The position numbers and the translations under genes are program-made. A stretch of 64,000 nt of DNA from Plantago ovata (lineage: Eukaryota; Streptophyta; Magnoliopsida; Lamiales; Plantaginaceae), in assembly GCA_028274465.1 (NCBI GenBank), contig CM051458.1, positions 17,375,566-17,439,565 of the forward strand, read 5' to 3'. Position 1 is the first letter of the stretch; every line of letters starts with the position of its first letter. Below are positions 10,041 through 21,519 of the stretch, in pieces. The notes under the pieces were generated by a model. That model ran no database searches, was not told the origin of the DNA, and saw only the letters and a program-made list of their open reading frames with translations.

Positions 10041-10591
10041 CTCAGATCTGAAAATCTAATGCACTAGGGAGAAATCTGTTCGGATGAAAAGATAGATCAC
10101 GTAATAGGCTTCGATTGAAGCTAAAGGACACTAAATTTGGTGAAGAAATGAAGAAGTTATGATGTTTTGAAGTAATTTTCCCAAGTTTCGAATTTTGGGG
10201 AGGAAGAATGGTGAAAATATGAAGAAATGAGGAGAGAAGGGGGAGACCCGCGTTTTTGGTCTTCTGGGACCGTGGGGCGGGTCGCCCCTGGTGTGGGGCG
10301 AGTCGCCCCACACGGGGCGATTCGCCCCCCGCTCCCCGATGCGGGGAGACGGTCATTTCGACAAAAAACGCGGTTTTTAATCCCCGAAACCAATTTTCTC
10401 ATAAAACCACTCGAAAAATCTCACTCAAACATAAGCATATACGACACAGACATGAACAAATTCACATATGAGAAGCAAATTGTCCAAGAATGAATGCATG
10501 CAATAAAGCGGTAAAGAAAGCGATAAAAACTCCGGGTTGCCTCCCGGATAGCGCCATTGTTCAAAGTCTTTGACCCGACTCCTGTCTGCAC
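10041..10591 (-). other. Post-gag spacer of E1 with GC palindrome cluster and hairpin
   Basis: Noncoding between the gag-protease stop and the putative intron. It contains a GC inverted-repeat cluster at 10258-10350 (cores CGAGTCG and CGATTCG) and, just after the gag stop, a hairpin with arms CCGGG and CCCGG (10532-10547) followed in sense by a T run. Overlapping Pro/Gly/Arg-rich ORFs on both strands come from the repeats. Confidence 0.5.
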
Positions 10592-12742
10592 CTAGCTCTT
10601 CTTTTTGCGGGTACTAGACTTCCCCTTCATTGGTATCCTCTTCATGCGACGAACCTGTGAATAAGAAAGAACATAGGCCGCAAGACCACAGTAGTGAGTA
10701 GTGTAAGAATTATCTGGCGGATCAGGTGTATCAGATATGGCTTGCAACACATGTTGCTTGCCATCCACTTCAATAGTGCAAGTTCTTTGGTAGATGTCCA
10801 TCACGGAGCGTAGCTTAGTCAAGAACGTTCACCCCAAAAGAATGACATCCCCCGTCCCAGGTGCAGACGCCGGCATAACTACAAAATTGGTGTATACAGA
10901 AGCTTCGCCAATCTTGACCAACACATTTTTCAAAACGCCTTCGGGTCTCATAAAGGATCCATCCGCCAGTTGCACAATAGCCCTATGCTCAGGTAGTTTT
11001 CCAAGGCTACTATTTTCAAACACATTCAAAGGGAGTATGTTAGAGTAGGATCCCGTGTCTAGTATGGCACGGACATCTTCAAGCTCACCAATCCCGACCT
11101 TAACATCGAAACTTTTAGGTAGTGGTTCGGGATCCTACTGCTCCTTATCACTCTCGTCAGAACCAAGGTTCTTCTCTTCTTCCTTAGCCTGTGCAAGTTC
11201 CTCCTTCTTGCAACACTCGCACTTAGCAACCTTCTTGATGGTGATTTCGTCAGGTAGATCACCAGCCAATGTAATGGAATTCGACTTCTCAGTGTTGCTC
11301 GACAGTTTGCCTTGTTCCCTACTTGCTCCTCGGTCGATCAACTCTTGCATCTTTTGATGGGCAAGCCTAGTGCTCTCTTCCAACCTATCGAGTTTCGCTC
11401 TAGTCTTCTCAGAATCTTCTTCATAACGTTTGAGAAAACTTTGTGTGTGATCAACCATCTTTTGCAAGTTCTCCATCAGTTGAGACGACTTCGACTTTGG
11501 TGGCTCTTTCGGAGCGGGGTTTTCGCAGTGGTCATTACCATAGTTTAGCCTACTACGGTCTTGGTTAGAGCCATAAGTTTGGTTAGCCGGTGCATATCCT
11601 TGATTGTTTCGGAATCCTCTTCTCCAAAATCCACCTCGAGGATTCCTACTGTCTTGTCCGTAGCTAGCTTCTTGAGTACCAAACTCCGTAGCAAAGGCTT
11701 CCTCTTCGCCTCCTCGAGCCCAGTTGCCATCATCATACGCAAGCTCCGATTTACACATATGAGATCCATGTCCATAGTTCTTGCATATTCGGCAAACTTC
11801 GTTTGAAACAGTTGTTCCAGTGGCGCTCTTGAGGACTTGCTTCAATTCGTTGGTAAAGCACTCGAATTGATCCCATTCCCCCTATACATGGGGGCTTCTT
11901 GAGTCGGTGGAGCTTCAGGTCCACGTCTCCTAACCATTGCCCTTGGGTCCTTGAAATACGAACCCTTAGCAAGCCTTTCGAAAACTGCCCAGACGGCTTC
12001 TGCGGTTTCCTCCCAAATATTGCCTCGGCATTGGAAATCCACCACTTGTTGGTTCTCGAAGGTTAGTCCATTGTAGAAGTGTTGGACTAGGTCAGAAAGC
12101 TCAAAACCATGGTGAGGGCACTTGTTCGTGAGGTCTTGGAATCTTTCAAACGCGGTTTAGATGGTCTCATCATAGTCGTGCTTGAATCCGGTGATTTGCG
12201 CCTTAACCGCGGTAGTCAAGGTGTGAGGGAAGTATTTTTCCATGAAAGCTGAAAAAACCTTCTCCCAGCGAGCCTGCTGGTAGAGAACTCAACCATGACT
12301 TGGCTCTGTCGCCAAGCCCCATAGCAAAAACCTTCATCCGTAACTCATCCGTTGTTATGTCAGCTCCGGTTCGTGGGAGTTGGTTGACGAAATCATCGAT
12401 ATCGTGCAAGTACCCCATCACATCTTCCCTTGCTAAGCCATAGAACCTCGGACGTTGTTGGAATGTGTGGTTCTTGATTTCCAGATCTCGAGTTGCAGAC
12501 GAAAGAACAATCGCCGGTCCCCTCATACGATCCTTAGTGGGTTGAACCCATGCTTTTAGTGGTCTAGCTTCTGCCATTCCGTCGATTTTCTTGAAAAGAC
12601 TGTGTAGAGATTCAGAGAAATCGGTATCCTATATTTCCTCTAGTGCACGCCTTTGAAGTAGTCGCCTTCTTTGGTGGTAGACTTTGTCGATCTCAGCAAT
12701 TGAATCAACAAGCGGTGTTCCCCTAGATCGTGTATGTGGCAT
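10592..12742 (-). pseudogene. gag: Gag-protease, type A (E1 copy)
   Basis: The start is MPHTRSRGTP at ATG 12742. A retrotransposon gag domain follows (PRFYGLAREDVMGYL, FAMGLGDRAKSWL, FHGKILPS), then a CCHC zinc knuckle, CRICKNYGHGSHMC (spacing C-X2-C-X4-H-X4-C). A charged coiled-coil segment comes next (KRYEEDSEKTRAKLDRLEES), then an aspartic protease region (GTGDVILLG, FLTKLRSVMDIY), ending RKKKS-stop. An in-frame TAG interrupts the N-terminal region (near 12630) and several frameshifts break the gag and linker regions. The product would be the capsid-nucleocapsid precursor with its processing protease. The same gene type occurs in E3, E4R, E6 and E8. Confidence 0.75.
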
Positions 12743-12865
12743 ACACTAACTATAACAGACTAGGAAAGCAGTATCAGAGAGAGATTAAAAAGGAAAACTA
12801 AAACTAATAGAATTAGGAATCGAAAGCTGAAAATATAAACAAATTAAACAGAAAAAAGGAGTATA

Positions 12866-12884
12866 GTCCCCGGCAGCGGCGCCA
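12866..12884 (-). other. Primer-binding site, tRNA-Asp (E1)
   Basis: In sense, TGGCGCCGCTGCCGGGGAC, complementary with one mismatch to the 3' end of plant tRNA-Asp. It lies a few bases inside the 5' LTR edge at 12888. Confidence 0.85.
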
Positions 12885-12887
12885 ATT

Positions 12888-13332
12888 TGACGAACCGAGA
12901 TTTTTCGGGTCCCGATTCAAGCAAATAAATTTGTTATTTAGCCAAAGGCAATTCACAACAACAATGAAAACCGTAGTGTAGTAGTAGAATGACCTCGAGT
13001 GTCGTTCTCTAACGACTATAACTAGCTTTATCAAATCTAATTTAGAATATAAAAACAGCAGACGGAAAAGCAAAGGTTTTTCTAACAGATAATGGAGATT
13101 GGTGAGAGTATGATCCTTCAAAGCATAACGGGTCGACGAGTGTCCAACTGTGCATAATAATTAATCAACATACGAGGATATAGGCTGAGCCTGATCAACG
13201 AAATAAAGCAATAACACGGAGTATAATGCGCGATATAGCCATTAGCATGATTATCTTCCCTTCGCTAAGAATTCACATACTACCACCAACGATAAGTTTA
13301 GCTACTCATAGTTGTCATGCAATCAAAAGAAA
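12888..13332 (-). repeat. E1 5' LTR, truncated
   Basis: Starts TGACGAACC on the plus strand beside the primer site and runs through the U5/R part for about 445 bp. It then breaks off inside a sequence normally reading GCAATCAACAGAAATCA and abuts the U3 start of the opposite-strand E2 LTR. U3, TATA box and GC cluster are missing. Confidence 0.75.
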
Positions 13333-14588
13333 TGACATGTATTTTACACTTTCATTTGAGTCTACTCATAGGTGGTCGAGCTCAACCGGAAGGTGGCATG
13401 TATTTTACACTTTCATTTGATTCTTTTTTCACCTATTTTAGCTATCCTCTATGTTAATTTAGCTATATTTTAGTGTATTTTATTAGAATAGTGTCACGTT
13501 TCCCTTTAGTCTTTATTTTACAGGTCTTGGTTGAAAAACGACGTTTTCCGGGCAATTATATTGAAGTAGACAAGGAATTGGTGTTCCAGAAGCCTAATTG
13601 GAGTATCTGAAAGATTCCGGATAGGATTTGAAGTCTAGGGGTCGAATCTGGAGGCTAGAAGGTCACTAGAAGTCAGAAACCGAGTCCGAAAAGGGGAAGA
13701 AATCCAAAAACGCGTCGAAAATGCGTTCTGGGCCGAAAAACACTCCCGGGCGAGTCGCCCGGGACGTGGGGCGAATCGCCCCACACCAGGCGAATCGCCC
13801 GGTGTGTGGGGCCCTTCGCCCCACACAATTCGAAAGCCTATATATAGTTGCTCAGTTTTCTCTGTTTTTCATACTTTCCAGACCTTTTCTCTCACCTTTC
13901 TCAGTAGTTTTAGGTAGGAATTTCCCAGAGCCTGTTCTGGGGGTTCTTAGCTTCGGAGATACTTTTTCTTAGAAGTTTGGAGCTTGTAAGATCGCGATTC
14001 TTCGGAGATTGACAACCTTCAGTAACATTGTATCTTACAGTTTTTCTGTTTATATGTATATATCTTTCATCATGTTTTCATTCATTCGTGGTATGATTTC
14101 TGTTGATTGCATGCCAACTATGAGTAGCTAAACTTCTCGTTGGTGATAGTATGCGATTTCCTAGCGAAGGGTTGATAATTATGCTAATGGCTATATCGCG
14201 CATTATACTCTGAGTTATTGCTTTATTTCTTTGATCTATCTAAATCTATATCTTCGTAGTGTTGAATAATTACGGAACACAATTGGACAATTCATTGATC
14301 AAAGATCTCCATGCAAGATCAAGGAATTTATGCATGATTATTAACCCGTTATGCTTTGAATGACCATACTATCACCAATCTCCATTATCTGTTAAGAAAA
14401 ACCTTTGCTAAGTCGTCTGCTATTTTATATTCTCAAGTTAAATTAGATAAAGCTAGTTATAGTCCTTAGAGATCGACACTCGATGTTATTCTACTGCTAC
14501 ACTACGGTTTTCGTTGTAGTTGTGAATTGCCTTTGGCTAAATACAAATTTATTTGATTAATTCGAATCTGACAAATTCCGGTTCATCA
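13333..14588 (+). repeat. E2 5' LTR
   Basis: Ends GGTTCATCA directly before the primer site. The U3 start is locally duplicated: CATGTATTTTACACTTTC occurs at about 13336 and again at about 13398, separated by a short unrelated insert. GC cluster at 13747-13828, TATA box (CTATATATAG) near 13838-13847, leader hairpin at 13918-13946. The internal ATTCATTCGTGGTATG marks the same subfamily as the LTRs of E4L and E7. Confidence 0.8.
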
Positions 14589-14591
14589 AAT

Positions 14592-14609
14592 TGGCGCTGT
14601 TGCCGAGGA
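14592..14609 (+). other. Primer-binding site, tRNA-Asp (E2)
   Basis: TGGCGCTGTTGCCGAGGA differs at two positions from the exact tRNA-Asp complement found in E4R. The leader between here and gag (14610-14815) is noncoding and contains TTTCCAG immediately before the gag ATG, a possible splice acceptor. Confidence 0.8.
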
Positions 14610-14815
14610 CTATACTCCTTTTTTCTGTTTAATTTGTTTATATTTTCAGCATTCAATTCCTAGTTCTAGTAGTTTTTATATTTCCCTTTTAATCTCTCTC
14701 TGATACCCCTTTCCTAGTCTTAGTAGTATTCGATTTCTAGAAATTTCTTGATCTTCGAAATTTCTAACGAGACTAATTTTTAGTTTTGAGTTACTCCTGT
14801 TCCAGATTTCCAGGT

Positions 14816-16414
14816 ATGACGACCTTAAAAGCTCGCTTGACACCTACGTTCTCGCAAGTCAGGAAAGGGTCAACTATATACTTGAAACAAGAGTTATCAG
14901 GGTATGAGGTAACAAGTTCTGTAGTGAGAAGGATTCCGAGGTTCGAAGATGGAGTGGGGATGAATCCGTTAAGCTTCATCAGGTCCTATGAGGAAGAAAT
15001 AGCAAAAGTTTCAGCAAAGGGGTTCACCGAGGACCAATTATGCAGGAAATTATTTTCTTTTGCTCTGGGATATGAACCAAGGATTTGGATAGCAAGGTTA
15101 GCACCATGATCAATGAGGACCTGGAGCCAAGTAGTAGAGGAGTTCTTGGCACGTTTCATGCCTTACCATGAGACGATTGCACTGCGGAATCGGATCGAAC
15201 ACTTCAAGCAAGGAGAATACGAGCGGTTCTGTGACACCTATGAACGTTTCGAGCTGTATAAACGTGAGTGCCCCCCCCCCCCACCGTTTCGACGACGGGG
15301 AGCTGATTTGGTTTTTTGTTGGAGGACTACGTGATGAAGTTAGGCTTCAAGTGGATGGGATGTGTGGAGGTTTAGAAGAATGTACAGTTGAAGAGGCAGT
15401 GAAGGTCTTTCAAAAGTACACCAATGGATCCGCACAATCCGAGAAAATAATGTCGAATGAAGTCACCAACATATATTCAAATCGGGGCGAAACTGACGGG
15501 TTATACGAAGGATATTCTGAAGACGAAGACATCAGTGAGGAGGAGGAACTTGCGTTTTACGCATGGATTAAAGCCATTGAGAGTGTTTTCGAGATAGCAC
15601 ACGCAGGGCAAGCTGAGAACAATCTTCGCATCGAAAAGGCTTTTGAAGCGATCGAAGTAACTGAGAAACTTATCAAGGAGCTTAGCCTGTTGAAGTGCGA
15701 AAGGTGCGGCAAAGCAGTCGAGGACACCCCCCTGGAAGTAGTGAGTGAACCACCCGAGGTAGGGGGCGAATCGCTCCCCAACTCCAAGGAATTGGACGAC
15801 CCCAGTTCCCCCGATGTGACACCTGAAACTGATCCTGAGCCACTTCCAGTTGTTACTACCAAGGAGAATGAGTGCGAAGAGGTGAATCTACTACTCCGTG
15901 GAGGCAAGATGACCAAAATTCCTAACTTCATGCGTCCTAAACGGGTTGAATCTACTGGGACCGAAAATACAGGACCAAGCACAGAACAAGAGGTCAGCGG
16001 AAGTTCCAAAGAACCTCAAGAAGTTCCAGGAAGGAATGATGAACCAAGACCATCTGTGGAAGACATAGGTGATGACGAAGTCGAGGTAGGAACTCGTACG
16101 CCAGGGGAACTTCACAAATCTTCTAATCCATATGTGCCTCCAAAGCCACATGTACCATTCCCAAGTCGGATCAAGCCAGCCAAGAAGGATATTCAAGATT
16201 CACCCCTATTCCAACGCCTCTCAAAGTGGAAGTCAATGTGCCTCTCTTGGAGTTAATCCAAAACATTCCTGCTTATACGAAATTCTTTCGTGAGATCAAG
16301 AACAAAAGTGTTACTTCAGGAAAGGAAGTGAATGGGGTTGAAACGGTCAACTCAATTGCCGGATTTCCCGTGAAGAAAAGGATTCCGGAAGTTTCATCAT
16401 CGACATCGCCTTAG
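14816..16414 (+). pseudogene. gag: Gag, type B (E2 copy)
   Basis: First ATG at 14816 (MTTLKARLTPTFSQ). The capsid part has FIRSYEEEIAKV, LCRKLFSFALGYEPRIW and VEEFLARFMPYHETIALRNR, a Retrotrans_gag-like arrangement. It is broken by TGA near 15107-15109, where the other copy reads through, and by a frameshift at a C12 run (15271-15282). A long acidic, Pro-rich C-terminal region follows in another frame (to about 16256), with no zinc knuckle that I can see. The C-terminal region includes a GC palindrome (15762-15779) read in frame as GGESL. A last frameshift near 16370 separates it from the protease frame. It is related to the gag of E5 but not obviously to gag type A. Confidence 0.7.
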
Positions 16415-18305
16415 GGAATGGACGAACTACGAAGGCAATGCTTGACTTAGGAGCTAGCATTAACTTAATGCCCTATTCGGTGTACAAGGCCCTGGAACTC
16501 GGAGAATTGACACCAACTGATATGGTCGTCCAAATGGCAGACCAAAGTGTGAAGAGGCCGGTCGGGATAATAGAAGACATCCTTGTGAAGGTGGACAAAT
16601 TGATAATCCCAGCTGATTTTGTAGTAATGAAGTCCGCAGACGAGGGAAAGAGCCATATTCGTGAGCACGTAGTACTACTTTGGAGACCGTTCATGGCGAC
16701 TACCAACACATGCCTTGAACTTAAGGGCAAGAAAATAACCATAGAGGTAATGGGCGAGAAGATTGAGTTGGTAGGATGTAGCATCGGAGATAAGGAAGTC
16801 GCGGAAGAGTTAAATTTTGTCGATTGCTATGAGTACGTGATTTCCGAATTTCATCATTGCCATGATAATCGTGAACCACTTAAGGAGGCACTGACCATGC
16901 AAACTGAGACGTGCTACATGACCGAAGAAGCAAGGGAACTAGTTGAAATAATGGATAGCACCCCAGAAATTCCCGCAGGAGAGGAGGTACTTGAACCTTT
17001 AGATGAAGAAGAGGAAGAAAGTAGGTTTCCTGAAGAGCCTAGCTTAGAATTGAAACCGCATCCTGCGCACCTCAAGTATGTGTACTTAGGAGAAAATCAG
17101 GAGAAGCCTGTAATTGTCTCCTCACATCTCTCCCACGATGAAGAAGGTAGGCTGATTGAAGTATTGAAAGAAAATTCTGCAGCTATAGGATGGGGGATCA
17201 GTGATATCAGATTAGCCCTACACGGTGTGTGCAGAACATCACTCTAGATCAAGATGCCAAACCCGTTAGGCAACCTCAGCGAAGAATAAATCCGGCCATG
17301 CAAGAGGTGGTAAAGAAAGAAGTGATCAAGTTGCTAGATGCCGATATGATTTACCCCATTCTTGATAGTCGATGGGTGAGCCCGGTACATGTAGTCCCTA
17401 AGAAATCAGGAGTCACGGTGGAAGAGAATGAGAAGGGAGAGTTGGTACCGGTTAGGAAGACCACTGGATGGCGGATGTGCATTGACTATAGGAGATTAAA
17501 TGCCGCCACTAAGAAAGACCACTACCCTTTACCATTTATAAATGGCATGCTAAACCGCCTTGCGGGGCGGAAGTTTTATTGTTTTCTTGATGGTTTATCA
17601 GGTTTCTACCAGATTCCGATTGCATCGGAGGATCAGGAGAAGACGACATTCACTTGCCCATTCGGAACATTTGCCTATAGGAGGATGCCATTTGGACTAT
17701 GCAACGCTCCCGCCACTTTTCAAAGGTGCATGTTTTCTGTTTTCTCTGACACGGTAACTAAATTTGTTGAAGTTTTCATGGATGATTTTTCCCTTTTTGG
17801 TGATTCGTTTGATGAATGCTTGCAAAGATTAGATCTTGTTTTGAAAAGGTGCATTCAATGCAATTTGACCTTAAGCTGGGAGAAGAGTCATTACATGGTT
17901 AGAGAAGGCATTGTTCTAGGACATGTAGTTTCTGAAAGAGGTATTGAGGTAGACAAGGCTAAGATCGAAATCATTGAAAAACTACCCCCACCTACTTGTG
18001 TGAAAGAATTTCAATCTTTTCTTGGCCATGTAGGATTTCATAGGAGGTTTATTAAAGATTTTTCGAAAATTGCTAAACCGTTAACTAGCTTGCTTGCAAA
18101 AGATGTGGTTTTCCATTTATCTAATGAATGCTTAGTTGCTTTTAATACCCTTAAGGAAAAGCTTGTTTCTGCTCCCATTGTTGTGCCGCCTGATTGGAAT
18201 CTTCCTTTTGAGATTATGTGTGATGCTTCGAATTTTGCTATGGGTGCTGTTTTATGCCAAAAAGTTCATAAGCAGTATCGTGTGATTTATTATGTTAGTA
18301 CGACT
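16381..18305 (+). pseudogene. pol: Athila-type protease, reverse transcriptase and partial RNase H (E2)
   Basis: Protease: in-frame from 16381 (DSGSFIIDIALGNGRTTKAM), active-site region LDLGASINLMP; Leu in place of Thr/Ser after Asp is usual in Athila-type enzymes. An acidic linker follows. Reverse transcriptase (17229 onward): RINPAMQEVVKKEV, WRMCIDYRRLN, FLDGLSGFYQIP, RRMPFGLCNAPATFQRCM and the catalytic FMDDFSLFGDS, with the thumb region PPPTCVKEFQSFLGHVGFHRRF. RNase H starts at [13 protein letters not shown] and is cut at VIYYVST by E3. A small deletion/frameshift at about 17200-17230 separates protease and transcriptase frames. The transcriptase frame itself is open for 359 codons. Confidence 0.9.
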
Positions 18306-19602
18306 TGATGAATGTCTATTTTACACTTTCATTTGAGTCTTTTTCACCTATTTTAGCTATCCTCTATGTTAATTTAGTTATATTTCAGTGCATTTTATTA
18401 GAATAGTGTCACGTTTCCCTTTAGCTTTTATTTTACAGGTTTTGGTTGAAAAACGAGGTTTTCCGGGCAATTATATTGAAGTTGACAAGGAATTGATGTT
18501 CCAGAAGCCTATTTGGAGTATCTGAAGGTTTCCGAATAGGATTTGGAGTCTAGGGGTCGAATCTGGAAGTTAGAATGCTACTAGAAATCAGAAACCGAGT
18601 CCGAAAAGGGGAAAAAATCCAAAAACGCGTCGAAAATGTGGAATTTCCCGAAAAACGCTCCCTGGAGAATTGCCCGGGACGTGGGGCAAATCGTCCCACA
18701 CCAGGCGAATCGCCCGGTTCGCCCCACACAAATTCGAAGCCTATATATAGTTGCTTAGTTTTCTCCGTTTTTCATACTTTTCCAGACCTTCTCTCTCACC
18801 TTTCTCTGTAGTTTTAGGTAGGAACTTCCCAGAGCCTGTTCTGGGGGTTCGTAGCTTAGGAGATACTTTTTCATAGCAGTTTGGAGCTTGTAAGATCACG
18901 ATTCTTCGGAGACTGACAACCTTCGGTAACATTGTATCTAACAGTTTATTCTACTTATTTTTATATATCTTTCAACATGTTTTCTTCTATGATTTTTGTT
19001 GATTGCATGACAACCATGAGTAGCTAAACTTATCGTTGGTGATAGCATGTGAATTCTTAGCGAAGGGTTGATAATCATGCTAATGGCTATATCGCGCATT
19101 ATACTCCGTGTTATTGCTTTATTTCGTTGATCAGGCGCAACCTATCTTCGTATGTTGATTAATTATTATGCACAATTGGACCCTAGTCGACCTATGCACA
19201 TGTATATCTTCGTAGTGTTGAATAATTACGGAACACAATTGGACAATAGTGTTTGACCTGTCAGTATCTATATCTTCGTAGTGTTTAATAATTACAACAG
19301 GACAATTGATTGATCAAAGATCTCCATGCAAAACCGAGGAATTAACGCATGATTATTAACCCGTTATGCTTTGAAGGGCCATACTATCACCAATCTCCAT
19401 TATCTGTTAGAAAAACCTTTGCTTTACCGTCTGCTGTTTTTATATTCTTTAGTTAAATAGATAAAGCTAGTTATAGTCCTTAGAGAACGACACTCGAGGT
19501 CATTCTACTGCTACACTACGGTTTCCGTTGTAGTTGTGAATTTTATTTGGATAAATAACAAATTTATTTGATTAATTGAGTCTGACGAACTTTGTTCAAT
19601 CA
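18306..19602 (+). repeat. E3 5' LTR
   Basis: Starts TGATGAATGTC and ends TTCAATCA, just before the primer site. GC cluster at 18657-18728 (partly decayed by C-to-T changes), TATA at 18741-18750, leader hairpin at 18822-18850. It is inserted in the RNase H region of E2. Confidence 0.85.
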
Positions 19603-19605
19603 AAT

Positions 19606-19623
19606 TGGCGCCGCTTCCGGGGA
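19606..19623 (+). other. Primer-binding site, tRNA-Asp (E3)
   Basis: TGGCGCCGCTTCCGGGGA, two mismatches to the tRNA-Asp complement, three bases inside the LTR. Confidence 0.8.
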
Positions 19624-19753
19624 CTATACTCCTTTTTTCTATTTAATTTGTTTATATTTTCAGCTTTCGATTCCTAGTTCTAGTAGTTTTAGTTTTCCTA
19701 TTTAATCTCTCTCTGATACTCCTTTCCTAGCTTGTCACAGATATTCAGGTCTT

Positions 19754-21519
19754 GTGATGGCTCGCCCACTTTTGAAATCATGGGTTCAACCCAACAAAGC
19801 ACTGATGAGAGGTCCGGCTATTGTTCTTTCTGCTGCAACTCGAGATTTGGAAATCAAAAGTTGCATGTTCCAGCAACTCTCGAGGTTCTATGGGTTGGCT
19901 AGGGAAGATGTTATGGGATACCTGAATGATATTGACGATTTTATCAACAATCTTCCAAGGCCCGGAGCAGGGATAACGAACGATGAGCTAAGGATCAAGG
20001 TTTTTGCTATGGGGCTTGGTGATAAAGCCAAGGCATGGTTAGGCTCTCTGGAAGCCGGATCACTAGACACCTGGGACAAGGTGCATTTTGCTTTTATGGA
20101 GAAATACTTTCCTCACACATTGACTACCGCGCTTAAGGCGCAAATCATTGGATTCAAACAGGACTATGATGAGACCATCTACACCGCTTTCGAGAGGTTC
20201 AAGGACCTCATGCACAAGTGTCCACACCATGGTTTTGGGCTTCCTGATCTTGTCCAGCACTTCTACAATGGACTCACATATGAGAGTCAACAGGTGGTGG
20301 ATTTCCAATGCCGTGGTACTATCTGGGAAGAGGCCGCCGAGGATGTGTGGGCGTGTTTCGAAAGGCTTGCTAAAGGATCTCAATCCAAGGATCCAAGAAC
20401 AATGGTTAGAAGGCGTGGACCTGAGGCTCCACCAAACCAGGAGATCCCAATGCATGAAGTGAATGGTGAGAGTGGCGATAGGTTCGAAGGTTTCGCCAAT
20501 CAGATAAGGCAAGCTGTAAGTGGCCTAATCGGAACTTCTCTCTCCAACGAGGTATGTAGGGTGTGCAAGAATTATGGGCATGGGGCTCATATGTGTAGAT
20601 CAGATCTAGCACGAGAAAATGTTCACTTGGGAAACCGTAGTAATCCTACTCCTAAGGACGAAGCATCTACATCCAAGTCAGCAACTCTCTTGGATAATTT
20701 ACAGAAATTGGTGGATTTCACCCAAGTGTTTTTGAAGAGATACGAGGAGGATTCGGCAAAGATCAATGCTCGTCTGGATCAATTGTAAGCTAGAGCTAGT
20801 AGAGAGCAGGGAAAGTTACATAGCAGCACTGAGAGGTCCATGTCGATCAACTTGGTGGGAGATCAACCAGTGGAGATCACCATTAAGCAAGTTTCTAAGT
20901 GCGAGTGTTACAAGGATGAAGAGCCCCCACTAGCCAAAGAAGAAGATAAGGACCTTGGTACTGATGAGAGTGGAGAGGAGCAAGAGAATCCCGAGCCACT
21001 CCCTCAAAGTTTCGATGTTAAGGTTGGGATTGGCGAACTTGAAGATGTCCGTGCCACACTAGACACGGGATCTTACTCGAATGTGCTACCCATGAATGTG
21101 TTTGAGAAGAGTGGCCTTGGAGAGCTTTCGAAGCATTAGGCCATTGTGCAACTAGCGGATGGATCCTTTGTAAGACCCGAAGGCGTTGTGAGGAATGTAT
21201 TGGTCAAGATTGGTGAAGCTTCTGTATACACCAATTTTGTAGTTATGCGGCGTCTACACCTGGGACGGGGGATGTCATTCTCTTGGGGCAAACGTTCTTG
21301 ACTAAGCTACGCTCCGTGATGGACATCTACCAAAGAACTTGCACTATTGAGGTGGATGGCAAGCGACATGTGTTGCGAGCCATATCTGATCCGCCTGATA
21401 CTTCTCACACTACTCACTACTGTGGTCTTGCAGCCTATGTTCTTTCTTATTCACAGGTTCGTGGCATGAGGAGGAGATCCATGAAGGGGAAGTCTAGTAC
21501 CCTCGAGAAGAAGAGCTAG
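19754..21519 (+). pseudogene. gag: Gag-protease, type A (E3 copy)
   Basis: Opens MARPLLKSWVQPNK; compared with E1 and E6 it lacks the first 60 or so residues. The gag domain is intact to about residue 220 (VMEKYFP-type motif FMEKYFPHTL, CPHHGFGLPDLVQHFYNGL), followed by the zinc knuckle CRVCKNYGHGAHMC. TAA at 20786-20788 coincides with a small deletion in the coiled-coil linker. The frame resumes to a protease segment with LDTGSYSNVLP, broken by TAG near 21137 and by a one-base deletion near 21246. The final part (21283-21519) contains FLTKLRSVMDIYQRTC and ends at TAG. This is the best-preserved type A gag in the window. Confidence 0.8.

Larger units (their letters stand above)
3075..13332 (-). 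mobile_element. E1: Athila-type Ty3/gypsy LTR retrotransposon, chimeric and defective
   Basis: Read on the minus strand: truncated 5' LTR (12888-13332), tRNA-Asp primer site, gag-protease type A (12742-10592), intron-like spacer, RNase H-integrase (9427-7501), 3' noncoding region, polypurine tract and 3' LTR (3075-4273). A solo LTR (5584-6871) interrupts the 3' noncoding part. Reverse transcriptase is missing except for its last residues. The two LTRs belong to visibly different subfamilies (different first 30 bp and internal spacers), which points to recombination between elements rather than one intact insertion. The Athila assignment rests on the tRNA-Asp primer site and on the close match of the shared pol to Athila pol. 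Confidence 0.75.
13333..18305 (+). mobile_element. E2: Athila-type retrotransposon, 5' two-thirds
   Basis: 5' LTR (13333-14588), tRNA-Asp primer site, gag type B, protease, reverse transcriptase and the start of RNase H, in that order on the plus strand. It is cut at 18305 inside RNase H by insertion of E3 (left flank CGACT). The remainder, beginning at the homologue of TTAGACTCAGC, is not found downstream in the window. This is the only copy here with a reverse transcriptase of Athila type. Confidence 0.8.

Noticed and set aside
10042..10493. Five overlapping ORFs in the E1 post-gag spacer, and the equivalents at 27085-27400 and 46957-47343
   Set aside because: Same repeat effect as above. 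The frames are not conserved between E1, E4R and E8, and the region looks intronic or noncoding.
13737..13830. A CRISPR-like or satellite array formed by the regularly spaced GC palindromes
   Set aside because: Spacing is irregular, the number of units is two to four, there is no cas gene, and the context is clearly a plant LTR.
15557..16196. Antisense ORFs over the gag B tail
   Set aside because: They are shadows of the biased codon use in the acidic C-terminal region, with no independent support.
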